The notes: generated by a model not told the origin, from the sequence alone. Shown: positions 1-7,921, counted from the stretch's first letter. The stretch: 13,160 nt of DNA from Clostridiaceae bacterium (GCA_029256485.1 JAQSXU010000097.1:1-13160); one strand, 5' to 3'. Translations and numbers: made by a program.

Positions 1-1
1 T

Positions 2-61
2 AATTTTGCTATTGTAAGAAGGTTATTAATTGAAAAGGCTAAGTCACATGAGGTGAAATAA
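2..61 (+). CDS. sbp: Small basic protein (Sbp, DUF1290 family), C-terminal end only
   Basis: Partial gene running in from the left edge; only the last 19 codons and the TAA stop at 59-61 are visible. The residues read NFAIVRRLLIEKAKSHEVK. The N-x-A-I-x-R-R-L-L pattern matches what I recall of the C-terminus of the small basic membrane protein family (DUF1290), which commonly lies beside DUF881 and ftsQ-type genes in Firmicutes. The stop codon directly abuts the ATG of the DUF881 gene, and the ribosome binding site of that gene (GAGGTG, 50-55) is encoded within the last codons, so the two are co-transcribed and probably translationally coupled. The function of the family is not firmly known; it is a polytopic membrane protein linked to division-gene clusters. 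The call rests on a short C-terminus plus context. Confidence 0.65.
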   Translation, partial: NFAIVRRLLIEKAKSHEVK

Positions 62-775
62 ATGAAAAATAATGAGGCAACAGTTTTCGTTTTTGCAGCG
101 TCCATAATAATAGGTATACTTATTGCAATGAATATAAACTTTACAAGAACCCCTGCTATGGCTTTTTTAACTGCAAAGCAGTATTCTGATGCTTATAATG
201 AAAAAAATAAATTGATTAACGATATTGATGAACTAAGAAATAAATATTATGAATATGATACAAAATTAAATAGCTTTGAATATGGAGGCGGAGAAAAGAG
301 CCAGGTAACTGAAGAAATAAAGAAAGAGCTGGATATAAACAAAATTGTTATGGGCACATCAGATGTACAGGGACAAGGGTTACAAATTACTTTAAACGAT
401 GCTTCTTCAGAATTTATGACAGATGAATTTTCATATCAAATTAGAGTTATTCACGATGTTGATATGCTGAACGTTATCAATGATTTAAGAAGTTCTGGTG
501 CAGAAGCTATTTCACTTAACGGACAAAGAATTATAGATAGATCTGAGATTACCTGTGATGGACCTTTTCTCAGGGTTAACGGCGTTAAAATAGCGGCTCC
601 ATTTTACGTTTTGGCCATTGGAGAAAAAGATGTGCTTAAAAATTATATGATGCAGAGCGATAAATATTTAGCTAAATTAATTAATAGAAAAATTAGAGTA
701 AATATGAGTCAGCTGGATTCAATAAAAATTTCTGCATATTCAGGGCAGCTTACTGCTGATTTTATGAAAAAGTAA
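62..775 (+). CDS. DUF881 family membrane-anchored protein
   Basis: 237 residues. A single N-terminal membrane segment (about residues 7-23, VFVFAASIIIGILIAMN) anchors the protein, followed by a charged predicted coiled coil (about 42-72) and then the extracytoplasmic DUF881 domain. That domain shows the LQITLNDA stretch, the 'VIHDVDMLNVINDLRSSGAEAISLNGQ' region and the C-terminal segment after GPFLRVNG. These are hallmarks of DUF881 proteins (YlxW/YlxX-like), which sit next to sbp and divisome genes. The biochemical role is unknown; the membrane anchor, coiled coil and location suggest a structural or regulatory envelope role near the division site (inference). ATG 62 is preceded by GAGGTG with usual spacing. 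A strong terminator overlaps the stop codon, so this gene ends the upstream operon and is not co-transcribed by design with yggS. Confidence 0.88.
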   Translation: MKNNEATVFVFAASIIIGILIAMNINFTRTPAMAFLTAKQYSDAYNEKNKLINDIDELRNKYYEYDTKLNSFEYGGGEKSQVTEEIKKELDINKIVMGTSDVQGQGLQITLNDASSEFMTDEFSYQIRVIHDVDMLNVINDLRSSGAEAISLNGQRIIDRSEITCDGPFLRVNGVKIAAPFYVLAIGEKDVLKNYMMQSDKYLAKLINRKIRVNMSQLDSIKISAYSGQLTADFMKK

Positions 776-814
776 AGAAAAATCTATCATATAATTATGG
801 TGGATTTTTCTTTT
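775..814 (+). terminator. Rho-independent terminator after the DUF881 gene
   Basis: Left arm 775-791 and right arm 796-812 form a 17-bp stem (two G-U pairs) with a TAAT loop (792-795); the right arm runs into TTTT ending at 814. The hairpin starts inside the stop codon. Confidence 0.85.
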
Positions 815-888
815 ATACTATATTTTTATGATATTGTTTGTTAAATTTAATTAAAAAAAATATTAATTATGAAGGAATTTGCGTTTTT

Positions 889-915
889 TTGAAGAATATT
901 ATAAAGTAATATAAT
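889..915 (+). promoter_or_regulatory. Candidate sigma-A promoter for yggS-sepF-yggT-ylmH-divIVA
   Basis: Perfect -10 TATAAT at 910-915 with a TTGAAG -35-like hexamer at 889-894. The spacing is a short 15 nt (16 if read as TTTGAA at 888-893). The expected transcription start is near 921-923, giving a leader of roughly 107 nt. The -10 lies inside the left arm of the large inverted repeat at 908-1008. Confidence 0.5.
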
Positions 916-1008
916 GCGAAAATTCTAATACATTGCGGTTTCACAAAAATCTTTACAGATTAGATATTTTGTAAATCCGCAATGTAAAGAACTTTAGTGC
1001 ATTATATT
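908..1008. repeat. ~100-bp nested inverted repeat in the yggS leader
   Basis: Three nested arm pairs are visible. The outer arms, AATATAATGC (908-917) and GCATTATATT (999-1008), are a perfect 10-bp match. The middle arms, AAAATTCT (919-926) and AGAACTTT (988-995), pair at 7 of 8 positions. The inner arms, TACATTGCGG (929-938) and CCGCAATGTA (977-986), are a perfect 10-bp match. They continue inward through an imperfect stem (ACAAAA 943-948 with TTTTGT 967-972) to a loop around 953-961. No T-run follows, so it is not an intrinsic terminator. It ends about 8 nt before the yggS ribosome binding site. No target-site duplication is evident. Confidence 0.8.
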
Positions 1009-1029
1009 TATTACCAAGGAGACGATATT

Positions 1030-1704
1030 ATGTCAATTGCTGAAAATATTAGTAATGTTCTGAAGTATATTCCGGAAAATGTAAAGCTTATTGCTGTTTC
1101 AAAAACAAAAACTGTTGAGGAAATGAAAGAGGCTTATGAAGTTGGAATAAGAGATTTTGGCGAAAATAAAGTGCAGGAAATACAAAATAAGTACCCAGAT
1201 TTCCCCAGGGATGTGAGATGGCATCTTATAGGCCATTTACAAAGAAACAAGGTTAAATATATTGTTGATAAAGTACATTTAATTCATTCACTGGACAGCA
1301 TAAATCTGCTAAACGAAATAGAAAAACAGTATACACAGAAAAATGCTACAGCACATGTGCTTATAGAAATCAATATAGGAAAGGAATCCAGTAAAACTGG
1401 CATATCTGTTGAAGAGCTAAATGATTTAATTAATGCCATTGAAAACTGTAATAATGTAAAAGCAGAAGGGTTAATGACGGTGATTCCAAAAGGAAGTTCT
1501 GAAGAAAATAGAGAATATTTTAAAGAAATGAAAATAATATTCGAGAATTTAAATAACAAAGAATTTAAAAATATTAAAATGAAATATTTATCCATGGGAA
1601 TGACAGAAGACTATAAAATTGCTATTGAGGAAGGCTCAAACATGGTTAGAATAGGAACGGGAATATTTGGTTCTAGAAATTATATTAAAAATAGGAGGGT
1701 ATAA
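1030..1704 (+). CDS. yggS: YggS/PLPBP family pyridoxal-phosphate homeostasis protein
   Basis: 224 residues from ATG 1030. Single-domain, alanine-racemase-fold PLP-binding protein (COG0325; YlmE in Bacillus) that buffers cellular vitamin B6 and affects amino-acid and keto-acid balance; no racemase activity is expected. The PLP lysine is K25 in IAVSKTK; the family signatures [47 protein letters not shown] and GIFG are all present. ATG 1030 is preferred over an in-frame GTG at 997. The ATG has AAGGAGA at 1016-1022 and begins at the usual family N-terminus, whereas the GTG lies within the inverted repeat and has no ribosome binding site. It is the first gene of the sepF-divIVA operon, and its last codons encode the sepF Shine-Dalgarno sequence. 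Any control through the leader hairpin is unproven. Confidence 0.95.
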   Translation: MSIAENISNVLKYIPENVKLIAVSKTKTVEEMKEAYEVGIRDFGENKVQEIQNKYPDFPRDVRWHLIGHLQRNKVKYIVDKVHLIHSLDSINLLNEIEKQYTQKNATAHVLIEINIGKESSKTGISVEELNDLINAIENCNNVKAEGLMTVIPKGSSEENREYFKEMKIIFENLNNKEFKNIKMKYLSMGMTEDYKIAIEEGSNMVRIGTGIFGSRNYIKNRRV

Positions 1705-1705
1705 A

Positions 1706-2155
1706 ATGTCAGGAAAAGTAATGAATAAGATGATGGGATTTTTGGGATTGGACGAGGAAATTGAAGATGAGGTTGAAACGTCTGAAGGTGCAGAGGAATT
1801 TGTAGAAGATTCTGAAGTAGAGCCCCTTATTTCAAAGAGAGGAAGCAAAGTTGTAAGTATTAAAACTGCAACATCAGCAAAGGTATTAATTGTAAAGCCT
1901 TCTACTTACGAAGAAGCAGCAGAAATTTGTGATGAATTGAAGAATAGAAAAATAGTAGTAGTAAATACTACTAAACTAGAAAACAGAATTGCTCAAAGAT
2001 TATTGGATTTTGTTAGTGGAGCTTCTTATGCACTTGGAGGATCCTTGGAAGAGGTGGAAAGCGGTATATATGTAGTTACACCTTCCAACATCGAAGTTTC
2101 CAATGAATTAAAAAATGAGTTGAATAGTAAAGGTATTTTTAATTGGACTAAATAA
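1706..2155 (+). CDS. sepF: Cell division protein SepF
   Basis: 149 residues. SepF binds the C-terminal tail of FtsZ and tethers and bundles FtsZ filaments at the membrane during septation. Visible parts: a short N-terminal amphipathic helix (about residues 1-15, with [10 protein letters not shown]) for membrane binding, an acidic linker rich in Glu/Asp/Ser (about 16-42), and the C-terminal SepF core (DUF552, about 55-145). The core includes [20 protein letters not shown] and the G-x-x-Y-x-L-G-G-S-L turn ([10 protein letters not shown]) at the dimer or FtsZ-binding face. ATG 1706 is chosen because AGGAGGG lies at 1693-1699 and the residues from there give the expected membrane helix. It starts 1 nt after the yggS stop, implying translational coupling. 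Gene order with yggS, yggT, ylmH and divIVA is the classic Firmicute arrangement. Confidence 0.96.
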   Translation: MSGKVMNKMMGFLGLDEEIEDEVETSEGAEEFVEDSEVEPLISKRGSKVVSIKTATSAKVLIVKPSTYEEAAEICDELKNRKIVVVNTTKLENRIAQRLLDFVSGASYALGGSLEEVESGIYVVTPSNIEVSNELKNELNSKGIFNWTK

Positions 2156-2169
2156 TTTTGGAGGTAATT

Positions 2170-2442
2170 ATGATAAATACTATAGCTTATGCAGTGCATT
2201 TATTATTTAATTTTTTGCAGTATGCAATTTTCATTGATGTTATCCTTTCCTGGGTAATGCCCGGAAAAAATAATTCATTCACTGCTTTACTTCATATCTT
2301 TACAGAACCTTTTATGAGGCCTGGAAGAATGCTGCAGGAAAAGATAATGCCTGGATTAATGATAGATTTTTCACCTATATTAGCATTATTTATTTTATGG
2401 ATATTGCAGTCATTAGTTAATGCAGTATTTGGAGCACTTTAA
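2170..2442 (+). CDS. yggT: YggT family membrane protein (YlmG)
   Basis: 90 residues, two hydrophobic segments (about 5-25 and 65-88) joined by the conserved loop seen in YggT/YlmG proteins: DVILSWVMPGKNNSFTALLH and EPFMRPGRM. This is the normal length for the family. Function is poorly defined; chloroplast and cyanobacterial relatives affect nucleoid and membrane organisation, and in Firmicutes the gene is a fixed neighbour of sepF and divIVA. ATG 2170 has TGGAGG at 2159-2164; an in-frame TTG at 2158 overlaps that site and is rejected. It ends two bases before the ylmH start, within the same operon. Confidence 0.9.
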   Translation: MINTIAYAVHLLFNFLQYAIFIDVILSWVMPGKNNSFTALLHIFTEPFMRPGRMLQEKIMPGLMIDFSPILALFILWILQSLVNAVFGAL

Positions 2443-2444
2443 TA

Positions 2445-3215
2445 ATGGAAAAAAAAGCATTTTTAAATCTATTTGAGTACGAAGACAAAAGTGCCATAGC
2501 TAATTTGTATGATAAGTTAATATTAAGTGAAAAAATAAATAGTGAGGTATTTTCAACAGAATTTTATCCGCCAAATGTATGGAATACACTTGTAAATATG
2601 GAAAATAATTTTGATGTAAATATAATACCTTATGGTGTTTTCAAGGATAGTGAAAGAAGAATTATAGCCTTTTCACGTTATCAAATAAATGATTATCCTG
2701 TAGAATTATTATGTATAGAAAACAAATCCAAGTTCAATACATTAAAGCACAGGGACTTCCTGGGTGCAATTATGTCATTGGGAATAAAAAGAGAAAAATT
2801 TGGTGATTTAATAGTTAAAAATCAACGATGTTATGCTGCAGTTCATACAGAAATTTTAGATTACATAAAAAATAATTTAAATAGTATTGGTAATTCTCCA
2901 TGCAGTGTTCAGGTTTTAGATGATAAATTTAATTTTAATATAGAACCTGATTTTCAGGAGATTACTATTTTATCTTCATCATTAAGATGTGATGGAATTA
3001 TTTGTGGTATTTGTAAGGTTACAAGAAGTAATGCAGAGAATTTAATAAAAAAGAGAAAAGTCTTGATTAATTATGAAACTGTGGTGGAAAAGAATACTAT
3101 TATAAAATCTGAAGATATAATTACTATTAGGGGTTTTGGCAAGTTTAAAATTGAAGAAACCATAGGATGGACTGGCAGCGGTAAAAATAAAATAATAGTG
3201 AAAAAATTTGTGTAA
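2445..3215 (+). CDS. ylmH: YlmH family S4-domain RNA-binding protein
   Basis: 256 residues. The N-terminal part (about 1-170) matches the YlmH architecture, with blocks such as HRDFLGAIMSLGIKREKFGD (about 105-124) and FQEITILSSSLRCDGII (about 170-186). The C-terminal S4 RNA-binding domain (about 185-250) shows CKVTRSNAENLIKKRKVLIN and the IITIRGFGKF segment. YlmH homologues act in ribosome-associated rescue of peptidyl-tRNA-obstructed large subunits in Bacillus and were historically tied to division because of their location. The ATG at 2445 is 2 nt after the yggT stop, with GGAG at 2431-2434 inside yggT. Co-transcribed with sepF and divIVA. No anomaly seen. Confidence 0.9.
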   Translation: MEKKAFLNLFEYEDKSAIANLYDKLILSEKINSEVFSTEFYPPNVWNTLVNMENNFDVNIIPYGVFKDSERRIIAFSRYQINDYPVELLCIENKSKFNTLKHRDFLGAIMSLGIKREKFGDLIVKNQRCYAAVHTEILDYIKNNLNSIGNSPCSVQVLDDKFNFNIEPDFQEITILSSSLRCDGIICGICKVTRSNAENLIKKRKVLINYETVVEKNTIIKSEDIITIRGFGKFKIEETIGWTGSGKNKIIVKKFV

Positions 3216-3230
3216 TTTGAGGTGTATAAT

Positions 3231-3875
3231 ATGAAAATAACATCTATGGATATTACTAACAAGGATTTTAAAAGGTCAATGAGGGGATATAATTGCGATG
3301 AAGTTGATGAATTTTTAGATAAAATTTCTGAGGATTACGAAACATTATACAAAGAAAATTCCTCATTGAGAGAGAAGATAAGTACTTTAGATGAAAGAGT
3401 TTCTCATTTTAATAAAATGGAAAGTACAATTCAAAATACTTTAGTACTTGCACAAAACGCTGCTGAACAAGCAAAACTTTCTGCAGAAAAAGAATCTGAG
3501 TTAATAATTAGAAATGCTAATGATACAGCACAAAGAATATTAGATAAAGCCCATAATGATGTGATTAACATTAATGATGAATACGAAAGAGTAAAACAAG
3601 AATTTACTAAATTCAGAAATAAATACAGAAACTTTATGAAATCTCAATTAGAAATGTTTGATGATATGGAAAAGGACTTTATTAAGAATTACAATATAGG
3701 CAGTACAGTAGAGGAAAATCTGAGCCCAAAGGAAATACAGAAAGCTTCAGTGGAAATGGATTCACAGAATGTGAATTCTGAAACTGGCAGCGATTTTAAA
3801 GTTAAGGATTTAGATGAATCTTATTTTGAAGATAATAGCTCTGCAAATGAAATAAAAAATTTCTTTGTGAAATAG
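3231..3875 (+). CDS. divIVA: DivIVA family cell-pole/division-site protein
   Basis: 214 residues. DivIVA assembles on negatively curved membranes at septa and poles and recruits partners such as Min, chromosome-anchoring or cell-wall factors. The N-terminal lipid-binding domain reads [20 protein letters not shown], then [11 protein letters not shown]; the F and R in FKRSMRGY match the membrane-contact positions. A long heptad-rich coiled coil follows (about 30-150), and then an acidic, polar and probably disordered tail ending in IKNFFVK. ATG 3231 has TGAGGTG at 3218-3224 and yields the canonical N-terminus; the upstream in-frame GTG at 3222 overlaps that site. It is the last gene of the division operon, with a terminator 15 nt past the stop. 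Confidence 0.95.
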   Translation: MKITSMDITNKDFKRSMRGYNCDEVDEFLDKISEDYETLYKENSSLREKISTLDERVSHFNKMESTIQNTLVLAQNAAEQAKLSAEKESELIIRNANDTAQRILDKAHNDVININDEYERVKQEFTKFRNKYRNFMKSQLEMFDDMEKDFIKNYNIGSTVEENLSPKEIQKASVEMDSQNVNSETGSDFKVKDLDESYFEDNSSANEIKNFFVK

Positions 3876-3889
3876 TAATTCAAGTAATT

Positions 3890-3917
3890 AATCCCTGTGA
3901 CGTCATGGGGATTTTTT
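3890..3917 (+). terminator. Rho-independent terminator after divIVA
   Basis: AATCCC (3890-3895) pairs with GGGATT (3908-3913); two G-U pairs and the TG/CA pairs of an inner TGACGTCA extend the stem. A run of six T (3912-3917) follows. Confidence 0.85.
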
Positions 3918-3918
3918 G

Positions 3919-3949
3919 TTGTAAAATTTTATATGTTTTGTGATATAAT
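3919..3949 (+). promoter_or_regulatory. Extended -10 promoter for aroB-mtnN-aroF-aroA
   Basis: TGATATAAT at 3941-3949 combines a TGN extension with a perfect TATAAT (3944-3949). A TTGTAA -35-like hexamer lies at 3919-3924 with a long 19-nt spacer. It directly follows the divIVA terminator, so the aro operon appears to have its own promoter. Leader of about 25 nt before aroB; no attenuator or T-box fits in that space. Confidence 0.65.
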
Positions 3950-3981
3950 TATTTTGATTTATATCTATGAGGTGATGTACC

Positions 3982-5067
3982 ATGAAAGAGGTTATAGTTA
4001 ATAGTAATAATGACACATATAGAGTATATATTGATATTACTTTAGATAAGCTTCCAGCAGTTATGGAAGAAAATAAGATAAAAAAAAGTGACAGATTATT
4101 TATAATTACGGATACTACAGTTTACGGTATTTACAAGGATAAGCTAAATAGAATTAATAATTTGTATAATTGCAGAATTTTTACCACTGAGCCTGGGGAA
4201 AATCATAAGACAATTGATACAGTTAAGTCTATATATAGTTTTTTAATTGAAGAGCAAGCTGATAGGGATAGTATTTTAGTGGCTTTTGGGGGAGGAATAA
4301 TTGGAGATTTGGTAGGATTTTGCGCCTCAACCTATATGAGAGGTATAAGATTTATAAATATTCCTACTACCTTAATTTCACAAGTAGACAGCTCCCTGGG
4401 AGGTAAAACTGGATTTAACTACAATGGATTGAAAAATATGATAGGTGCATTTTATAATCCCATTTTTGTATTTTCATCCATAATGTTTTTAAAGACATTG
4501 CCAGAGGAACAAATTACTTCAGGTATGGGTGAAATTTTAAAGTATGCTCTGATTAAAGATAAATCACTTTTTAATTTTTTAGATACCCATTACAAGGAAA
4601 TATATGAACTTGAAAATGATAAACTGGCTTATATCATAAGGGAATGTGTTAAAATAAAAAGTGATGTAATAGTTGAAGATTTTCGAGATACAGGTGCAAG
4701 AAATATTTTAAACTTTGGGCATACCGCTGGTCATGCTATTGAAGCCTGCTCAGATTATTCAATTAGTCATGGAAAATCAGTAGCTCTTGGCATGCTGGCA
4801 GCATTGAAGCTGTCAGAGAAGAAGTTAGGTTTAAATGAAAACAATTATGCTTTGATAAAAAATGTGTATAAAAAGCTAAAACTGCCAACTTACTATAAAG
4901 TTGACAATAGCAGCCTATTTTTGTATGCTATTAAACATGACAAAAAGAATACTGGAAAAATGAGATTTGTTTTGTTAAATGAAATTGGAAAGTGCACCAT
5001 AAAGGTTGAAGTAACTGAAAGCGAATTGAAAGATGCACTAAAGAACAGTATATTTAAGGAGGATTAA
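3982..5067 (+). CDS. aroB: 3-dehydroquinate synthase
   Basis: 361 residues, normal length. Converts DAHP to 3-dehydroquinate, step 2 of the shikimate pathway, with NAD+ and a divalent metal. Visible hallmarks: the nucleotide-binding GGGIIGDLVGF segment (about residues 100-110), YMRGIRFINIPTTLISQVDSS with the conserved D-S and GGKTG that follow, GAFYNP, the SGMGEILKYALI helix whose Glu binds metal, the metal-ligand histidine segment FGHTAGHAIE, and SHGKSVALGM with the second His. ATG 3982 has GAGGTGA at 3969-3975. It leads a four-gene operon; its last codons carry the AAGGAGG ribosome binding site for mtnN, which starts one base after the stop. Confidence 0.97.
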   Translation: MKEVIVNSNNDTYRVYIDITLDKLPAVMEENKIKKSDRLFIITDTTVYGIYKDKLNRINNLYNCRIFTTEPGENHKTIDTVKSIYSFLIEEQADRDSILVAFGGGIIGDLVGFCASTYMRGIRFINIPTTLISQVDSSLGGKTGFNYNGLKNMIGAFYNPIFVFSSIMFLKTLPEEQITSGMGEILKYALIKDKSLFNFLDTHYKEIYELENDKLAYIIRECVKIKSDVIVEDFRDTGARNILNFGHTAGHAIEACSDYSISHGKSVALGMLAALKLSEKKLGLNENNYALIKNVYKKLKLPTYYKVDNSSLFLYAIKHDKKNTGKMRFVLLNEIGKCTIKVEVTESELKDALKNSIFKED

Positions 5068-5068
5068 A

Positions 5069-5773
5069 ATGATTATTGGAATTATAGCCGCAATGGCTGA
5101 GGAGCTATCCTTAATAGTTAAAGCTATGAATACTACAAGAGAAGAAAATAAGGCTAAAATGAATTTTAAATATGGTGAGTTGTATGGCAATGAAGTTGTT
5201 GCTGTGGTATGCGGAATAGGTAAGGTTAATGCAGCAATATGCGCTCAAATACTAATTGATGATTTTAAAGTTGATAAAGTAATCAATGTAGGTGTAGCAG
5301 GGGGAACAGGTAAGGATGTAATGCCTGGTGACGTAGTAATAGGAAACAGCTTAGTTCAACATGATGTAGATACTTCAGCTTTTGGAGATAAGATTGGCCA
5401 AATACCAAGATTGGATACATACAGTTTTAAATGTGATGAGGAATTGATAAATGCAGCTACGGAAGCTTGTGAGGCTGCTGGCAGCCACAATTATTTTATT
5501 GGCAGGATAGTTACAGGAGATCAATTTATAAATGATGCCTTGAAGGTAAAATGGCTGAATAGTGAATTTGATGCCTTAGCCTGTGAGATGGAAGGCGGAA
5601 GCATAGCCCAAACCTGTTATTTAAATTGTGTTCCATTTGTTATAATAAGGTCTATATCTGATAATGCAAATAATGGTGCACATATGGACTACGATAAATT
5701 TGTACCAATTGCTGTTGAAAATTCAACCAATATTTTAAAGAGCATGCTTAAAAATAAGCAGCTTAATTGTTAG
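5069..5773 (+). CDS. mtnN: 5'-methylthioadenosine/S-adenosylhomocysteine nucleosidase
   Basis: 234 residues. Cleaves MTA, SAH and 5'-deoxyadenosine to adenine plus the thioribose or ribose, relieving product inhibition of methyltransferases, polyamine synthesis and radical-SAM enzymes. Signature elements: MIIGIIAAMAEEL with the acid at E12, the VVCGIGKVNAA and NVGVAGG glycine-rich strands, the EMEGGSIAQ motif with E175 binding the ribose, and RSISDNAN with the catalytic Asp D198. AAGGAGG at 5057-5063 precedes ATG 5069. It lies between aroB and aroF with only 1-nt and 18-nt gaps, so it is translated from the aro transcript, which is an unusual place for this gene. No luxS is nearby, so quorum-signal production is not implied. 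Confidence 0.96.
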   Translation: MIIGIIAAMAEELSLIVKAMNTTREENKAKMNFKYGELYGNEVVAVVCGIGKVNAAICAQILIDDFKVDKVINVGVAGGTGKDVMPGDVVIGNSLVQHDVDTSAFGDKIGQIPRLDTYSFKCDEELINAATEACEAAGSHNYFIGRIVTGDQFINDALKVKWLNSEFDALACEMEGGSIAQTCYLNCVPFVIIRSISDNANNGAHMDYDKFVPIAVENSTNILKSMLKNKQLNC

Positions 5774-5791
5774 GCGCAGGTGATTAGTTTA

Positions 5792-6592
5792 ATGAAAGAA
5801 TTATTAGTGGACAAAAAAAGTGGTGAAGACATCAAGGTTAAAGTAGGAAATTATATAATAGGCGGAAATAAAAAGATTATAATATCAGGGCCATGTACAA
5901 TTGAAAGTGAAGAAATATTAAGACACATTGCAATTAATTTAAAGGAAATTGGAGTAAATATATTAAGGGGAGGAGCCTTTAAGCCAAGGACTTCCCCCTA
6001 TGATTTTCAAGGTCTGCAGCTGGATGGCATAAAGATACTGCATAGTGTGGGGAAAGAAAATAATATGCCTACAGTCAGCGAAATATTAGATCCAAGAGAT
6101 TTAGAAGAGGCATTGAAATATATTGACATGATTCAAATAGGCTCAAGGAATATGTATAATTATAGTTTGCTCAAAGAGGTGGGAAAGCTTCAAAAACCAG
6201 TGCTTTTAAAAAGGGGAATGAGCGCTACCATTTCAGAATGGCTTTACGCTGCAGAATATATAATGAGTGAAGGCAATATGAATGTGGTGCTTTGCGAAAG
6301 AGGAATTAGAACATTTGAACACTATACAAGAAATACTCTTGATTTAAACAGTGTGGCTGTAATTAAAGAAAATTACAGACTGCCAGTAATAGTTGACCCA
6401 AGCCATGGCACAGGACTTAGGCAGATAGTACCTAAAATGTGTATAGCTGCATTGGGAAGCGGGGCAGATGGATTAATTATCGAAAGTCATACTAATCCTG
6501 ATAATTCCATTTCAGATGCAAAGCAGACAGTTTCCATAAAAACAGTTGAAGATATAATAAATAAGGTGAGGCTGCTGGAAAACATAATTTAA
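5792..6592 (+). CDS. aroF: 3-deoxy-7-phosphoheptulonate (DAHP) synthase, KDO8PS-like type I-beta
   Basis: 266 residues. Condenses phosphoenolpyruvate and erythrose 4-phosphate to DAHP, the first shikimate step. The TIM-barrel motifs are clear: SGPCTIES (metal-binding Cys35), RGGAFKPRTSPYDFQG (about 59-74), QIGSRNMYN, LLKRGMSATI, NVVLCERGIRTFEHYTRNTLD and IVDPSHGTG. The short length and these motifs fit the KDO8PS-like class without an E. coli-type N-terminal extension. There is also no separate ferredoxin-like or chorismate mutase regulatory domain, so feedback inhibition by the usual domain-based mechanism is not evident. The ATG at 5792 is preferred because AGGTGA at 5779-5784 lies at proper spacing; an in-frame GTG at 5780 overlaps that site. 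The gene sits 18 nt after mtnN, and aroA follows 18 nt downstream. Confidence 0.95.
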   Translation: MKELLVDKKSGEDIKVKVGNYIIGGNKKIIISGPCTIESEEILRHIAINLKEIGVNILRGGAFKPRTSPYDFQGLQLDGIKILHSVGKENNMPTVSEILDPRDLEEALKYIDMIQIGSRNMYNYSLLKEVGKLQKPVLLKRGMSATISEWLYAAEYIMSEGNMNVVLCERGIRTFEHYTRNTLDLNSVAVIKENYRLPVIVDPSHGTGLRQIVPKMCIAALGSGADGLIIESHTNPDNSISDAKQTVSIKTVEDIINKVRLLENII

Positions 6593-6610
6593 TGTTAGGA
6601 GAAATAAGTT

Positions 6611-7912
6611 TTGGACATTATTATTCAGAATGTTAAAAAAGATGTTAAAAAGGAATTCCAAATGCCAGGGGATAAATCAATTACACACAGATCTCTGATT
6701 ATAGGTGCCTTGGCTCGAGGAAAATTTGTTATTGAAAATTTTCCTAATAATTTGGACTGCATTGCTACTGCAAAGGCTATGGAGAATATAGGAGTAACCA
6801 TAGTATATAAGAGAAATACTTTAATTGTAAATTCACCTGGATATAAAAATTTTAATAAAAATGTTTTACCTATTAATAGCATGAATTCAGGTACCACAGT
6901 GAGATTAATTTCTGGCTTAATAGCAGGCTGTGATATAAATACAAGTATATTTGGAGATGAATCTCTCAGCAAAAGACCCATGGATAGAATAATAAACCCA
7001 CTGCTTCAAATGGGAGCACATATAAGCTGCGAAAATGGAACATTGCCAATAAAATGTTTTGAGAGCGGAAAGCTTAATGGAATAAGCTATTATATGCCTG
7101 TGAGTTCAGCTCAAGTAAAATCATGTATACTTATAGCTGGATATTTAGGAAATGGGGAAACAACAGTATATGAAAAAGATGAAACCCGGGACCATACAGA
7201 AAATATATTTAAATATATGGGAGTTCCAGTGTACATTGAAAAAAATTCAATAAAAATAAGAAATCATACTATAACGTCAAGAGACTTTATTATACCCGGA
7301 GACATTTCTTCAGCGGCATATTTAATTGCGCTGGCAGTTTTAATGGATAATACTTATATTAAATTTAATAAAGTACTGCTGAATGACGGAAGAATAGAAT
7401 TTTTAAAAGTGCTGAAGGAAATGGGAGCAGATATAAACTGGAAGGAAGAAGAATTTCAATGCGGTGAAAAAGTGGGCAGCATTGAAGTTTACAGCAGTAA
7501 ACTATGTGGAATTAAAATATCAAAACATAGAATTGCTAATATTATAGATGAAATACCTGTGCTTTCAGTTTTGGCAGCATTCAGCAGCGGAACTACAGTT
7601 TTTGAATCCGTAGATGAACTTAAATATAAGGAAAGCAACAGGCTTAATGCAATTGTAGAAAATTTCAAAACCTGTGATTTGAAATGTGATTATAAAGATA
7701 AGAATCTTTATATTTTTGGCGATGACAAATATATTGATAAAAATATTAATATAAATAGTTTTAAGGATCATAGAATTGCATTGAGCTTTTTAGTATTAAG
7801 CTCAAGAAATAAAGGAACAACAGCTATTAAGGATTACCAGTGTGTGGACATATCATTTCCCAATTCATTAAATTATTTCAGTAAGTTTTTTTCCATAATT
7901 CAGAATAAATAA
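6611..7912 (+). CDS. aroA: 5-enolpyruvylshikimate-3-phosphate synthase, TTG start
   Basis: 433 residues, normal length. Transfers the enolpyruvyl group of PEP to shikimate 3-phosphate; target of glyphosate. Visible motifs: MPGDKSITHRSLIIGALA (PEP and shikimate-3-phosphate site), the NSGTTVRL loop, DESLSKRPMDR, SSAQVKSC, IIDEIPVLS with the catalytic Asp/Glu pair, ELKYKESNRL and DHRIALSF. The NSGTT-x-RL loop, with Leu at the position of E. coli Pro101, is typical of Gram-positive enzymes. The start is TTG at 6611: AGGAGAA at 6597-6603 has good spacing, no upstream ATG fits, and the next in-frame ATG would remove residues just before the active-site loop. Last gene of the aroB operon; only a weak AT-rich palindrome follows. 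Confidence 0.96.
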   Translation: MDIIIQNVKKDVKKEFQMPGDKSITHRSLIIGALARGKFVIENFPNNLDCIATAKAMENIGVTIVYKRNTLIVNSPGYKNFNKNVLPINSMNSGTTVRLISGLIAGCDINTSIFGDESLSKRPMDRIINPLLQMGAHISCENGTLPIKCFESGKLNGISYYMPVSSAQVKSCILIAGYLGNGETTVYEKDETRDHTENIFKYMGVPVYIEKNSIKIRNHTITSRDFIIPGDISSAAYLIALAVLMDNTYIKFNKVLLNDGRIEFLKVLKEMGADINWKEEEFQCGEKVGSIEVYSSKLCGIKISKHRIANIIDEIPVLSVLAAFSSGTTVFESVDELKYKESNRLNAIVENFKTCDLKCDYKDKNLYIFGDDKYIDKNININSFKDHRIALSFLVLSSRNKGTTAIKDYQCVDISFPNSLNYFSKFFSIIQNK

Positions 7913-7921
7913 GTAAAGATT

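Noticed and set aside
929..986. Yggs leader hairpin as an intrinsic terminator or known riboswitch
   Set aside because: The sequence after the stem is AAAGAACTTTAG with no T-run, and I see no conserved motif of any riboswitch class I know.
997..1029. In-frame GTG at 997 as the yggS start
   Set aside because: It lies inside the inverted repeat, has no ribosome binding site, and adds 11 residues not typical of the family; ATG 1030 has AAGGAGA at correct spacing.
1284..1848. Minus-strand reading frames opposite yggS and sepF (likewise those at 3071-3262, 6625-6981, 7565-7771, 9898-10200, 10236-10502, 10704-10940 and 11769-12155)
   Set aside because: They lie opposite well-supported + strand genes with clear family motifs, are short, and carry low-complexity or implausible proteins.
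6885..6910. NSGTTVRL loop in EPSP synthase as an unusual glyphosate-tolerance change
   Set aside because: Leu in place of E. coli Pro101 is ordinary in Gram-positive enzymes, and the glycine at the E. coli position 96 is retained.
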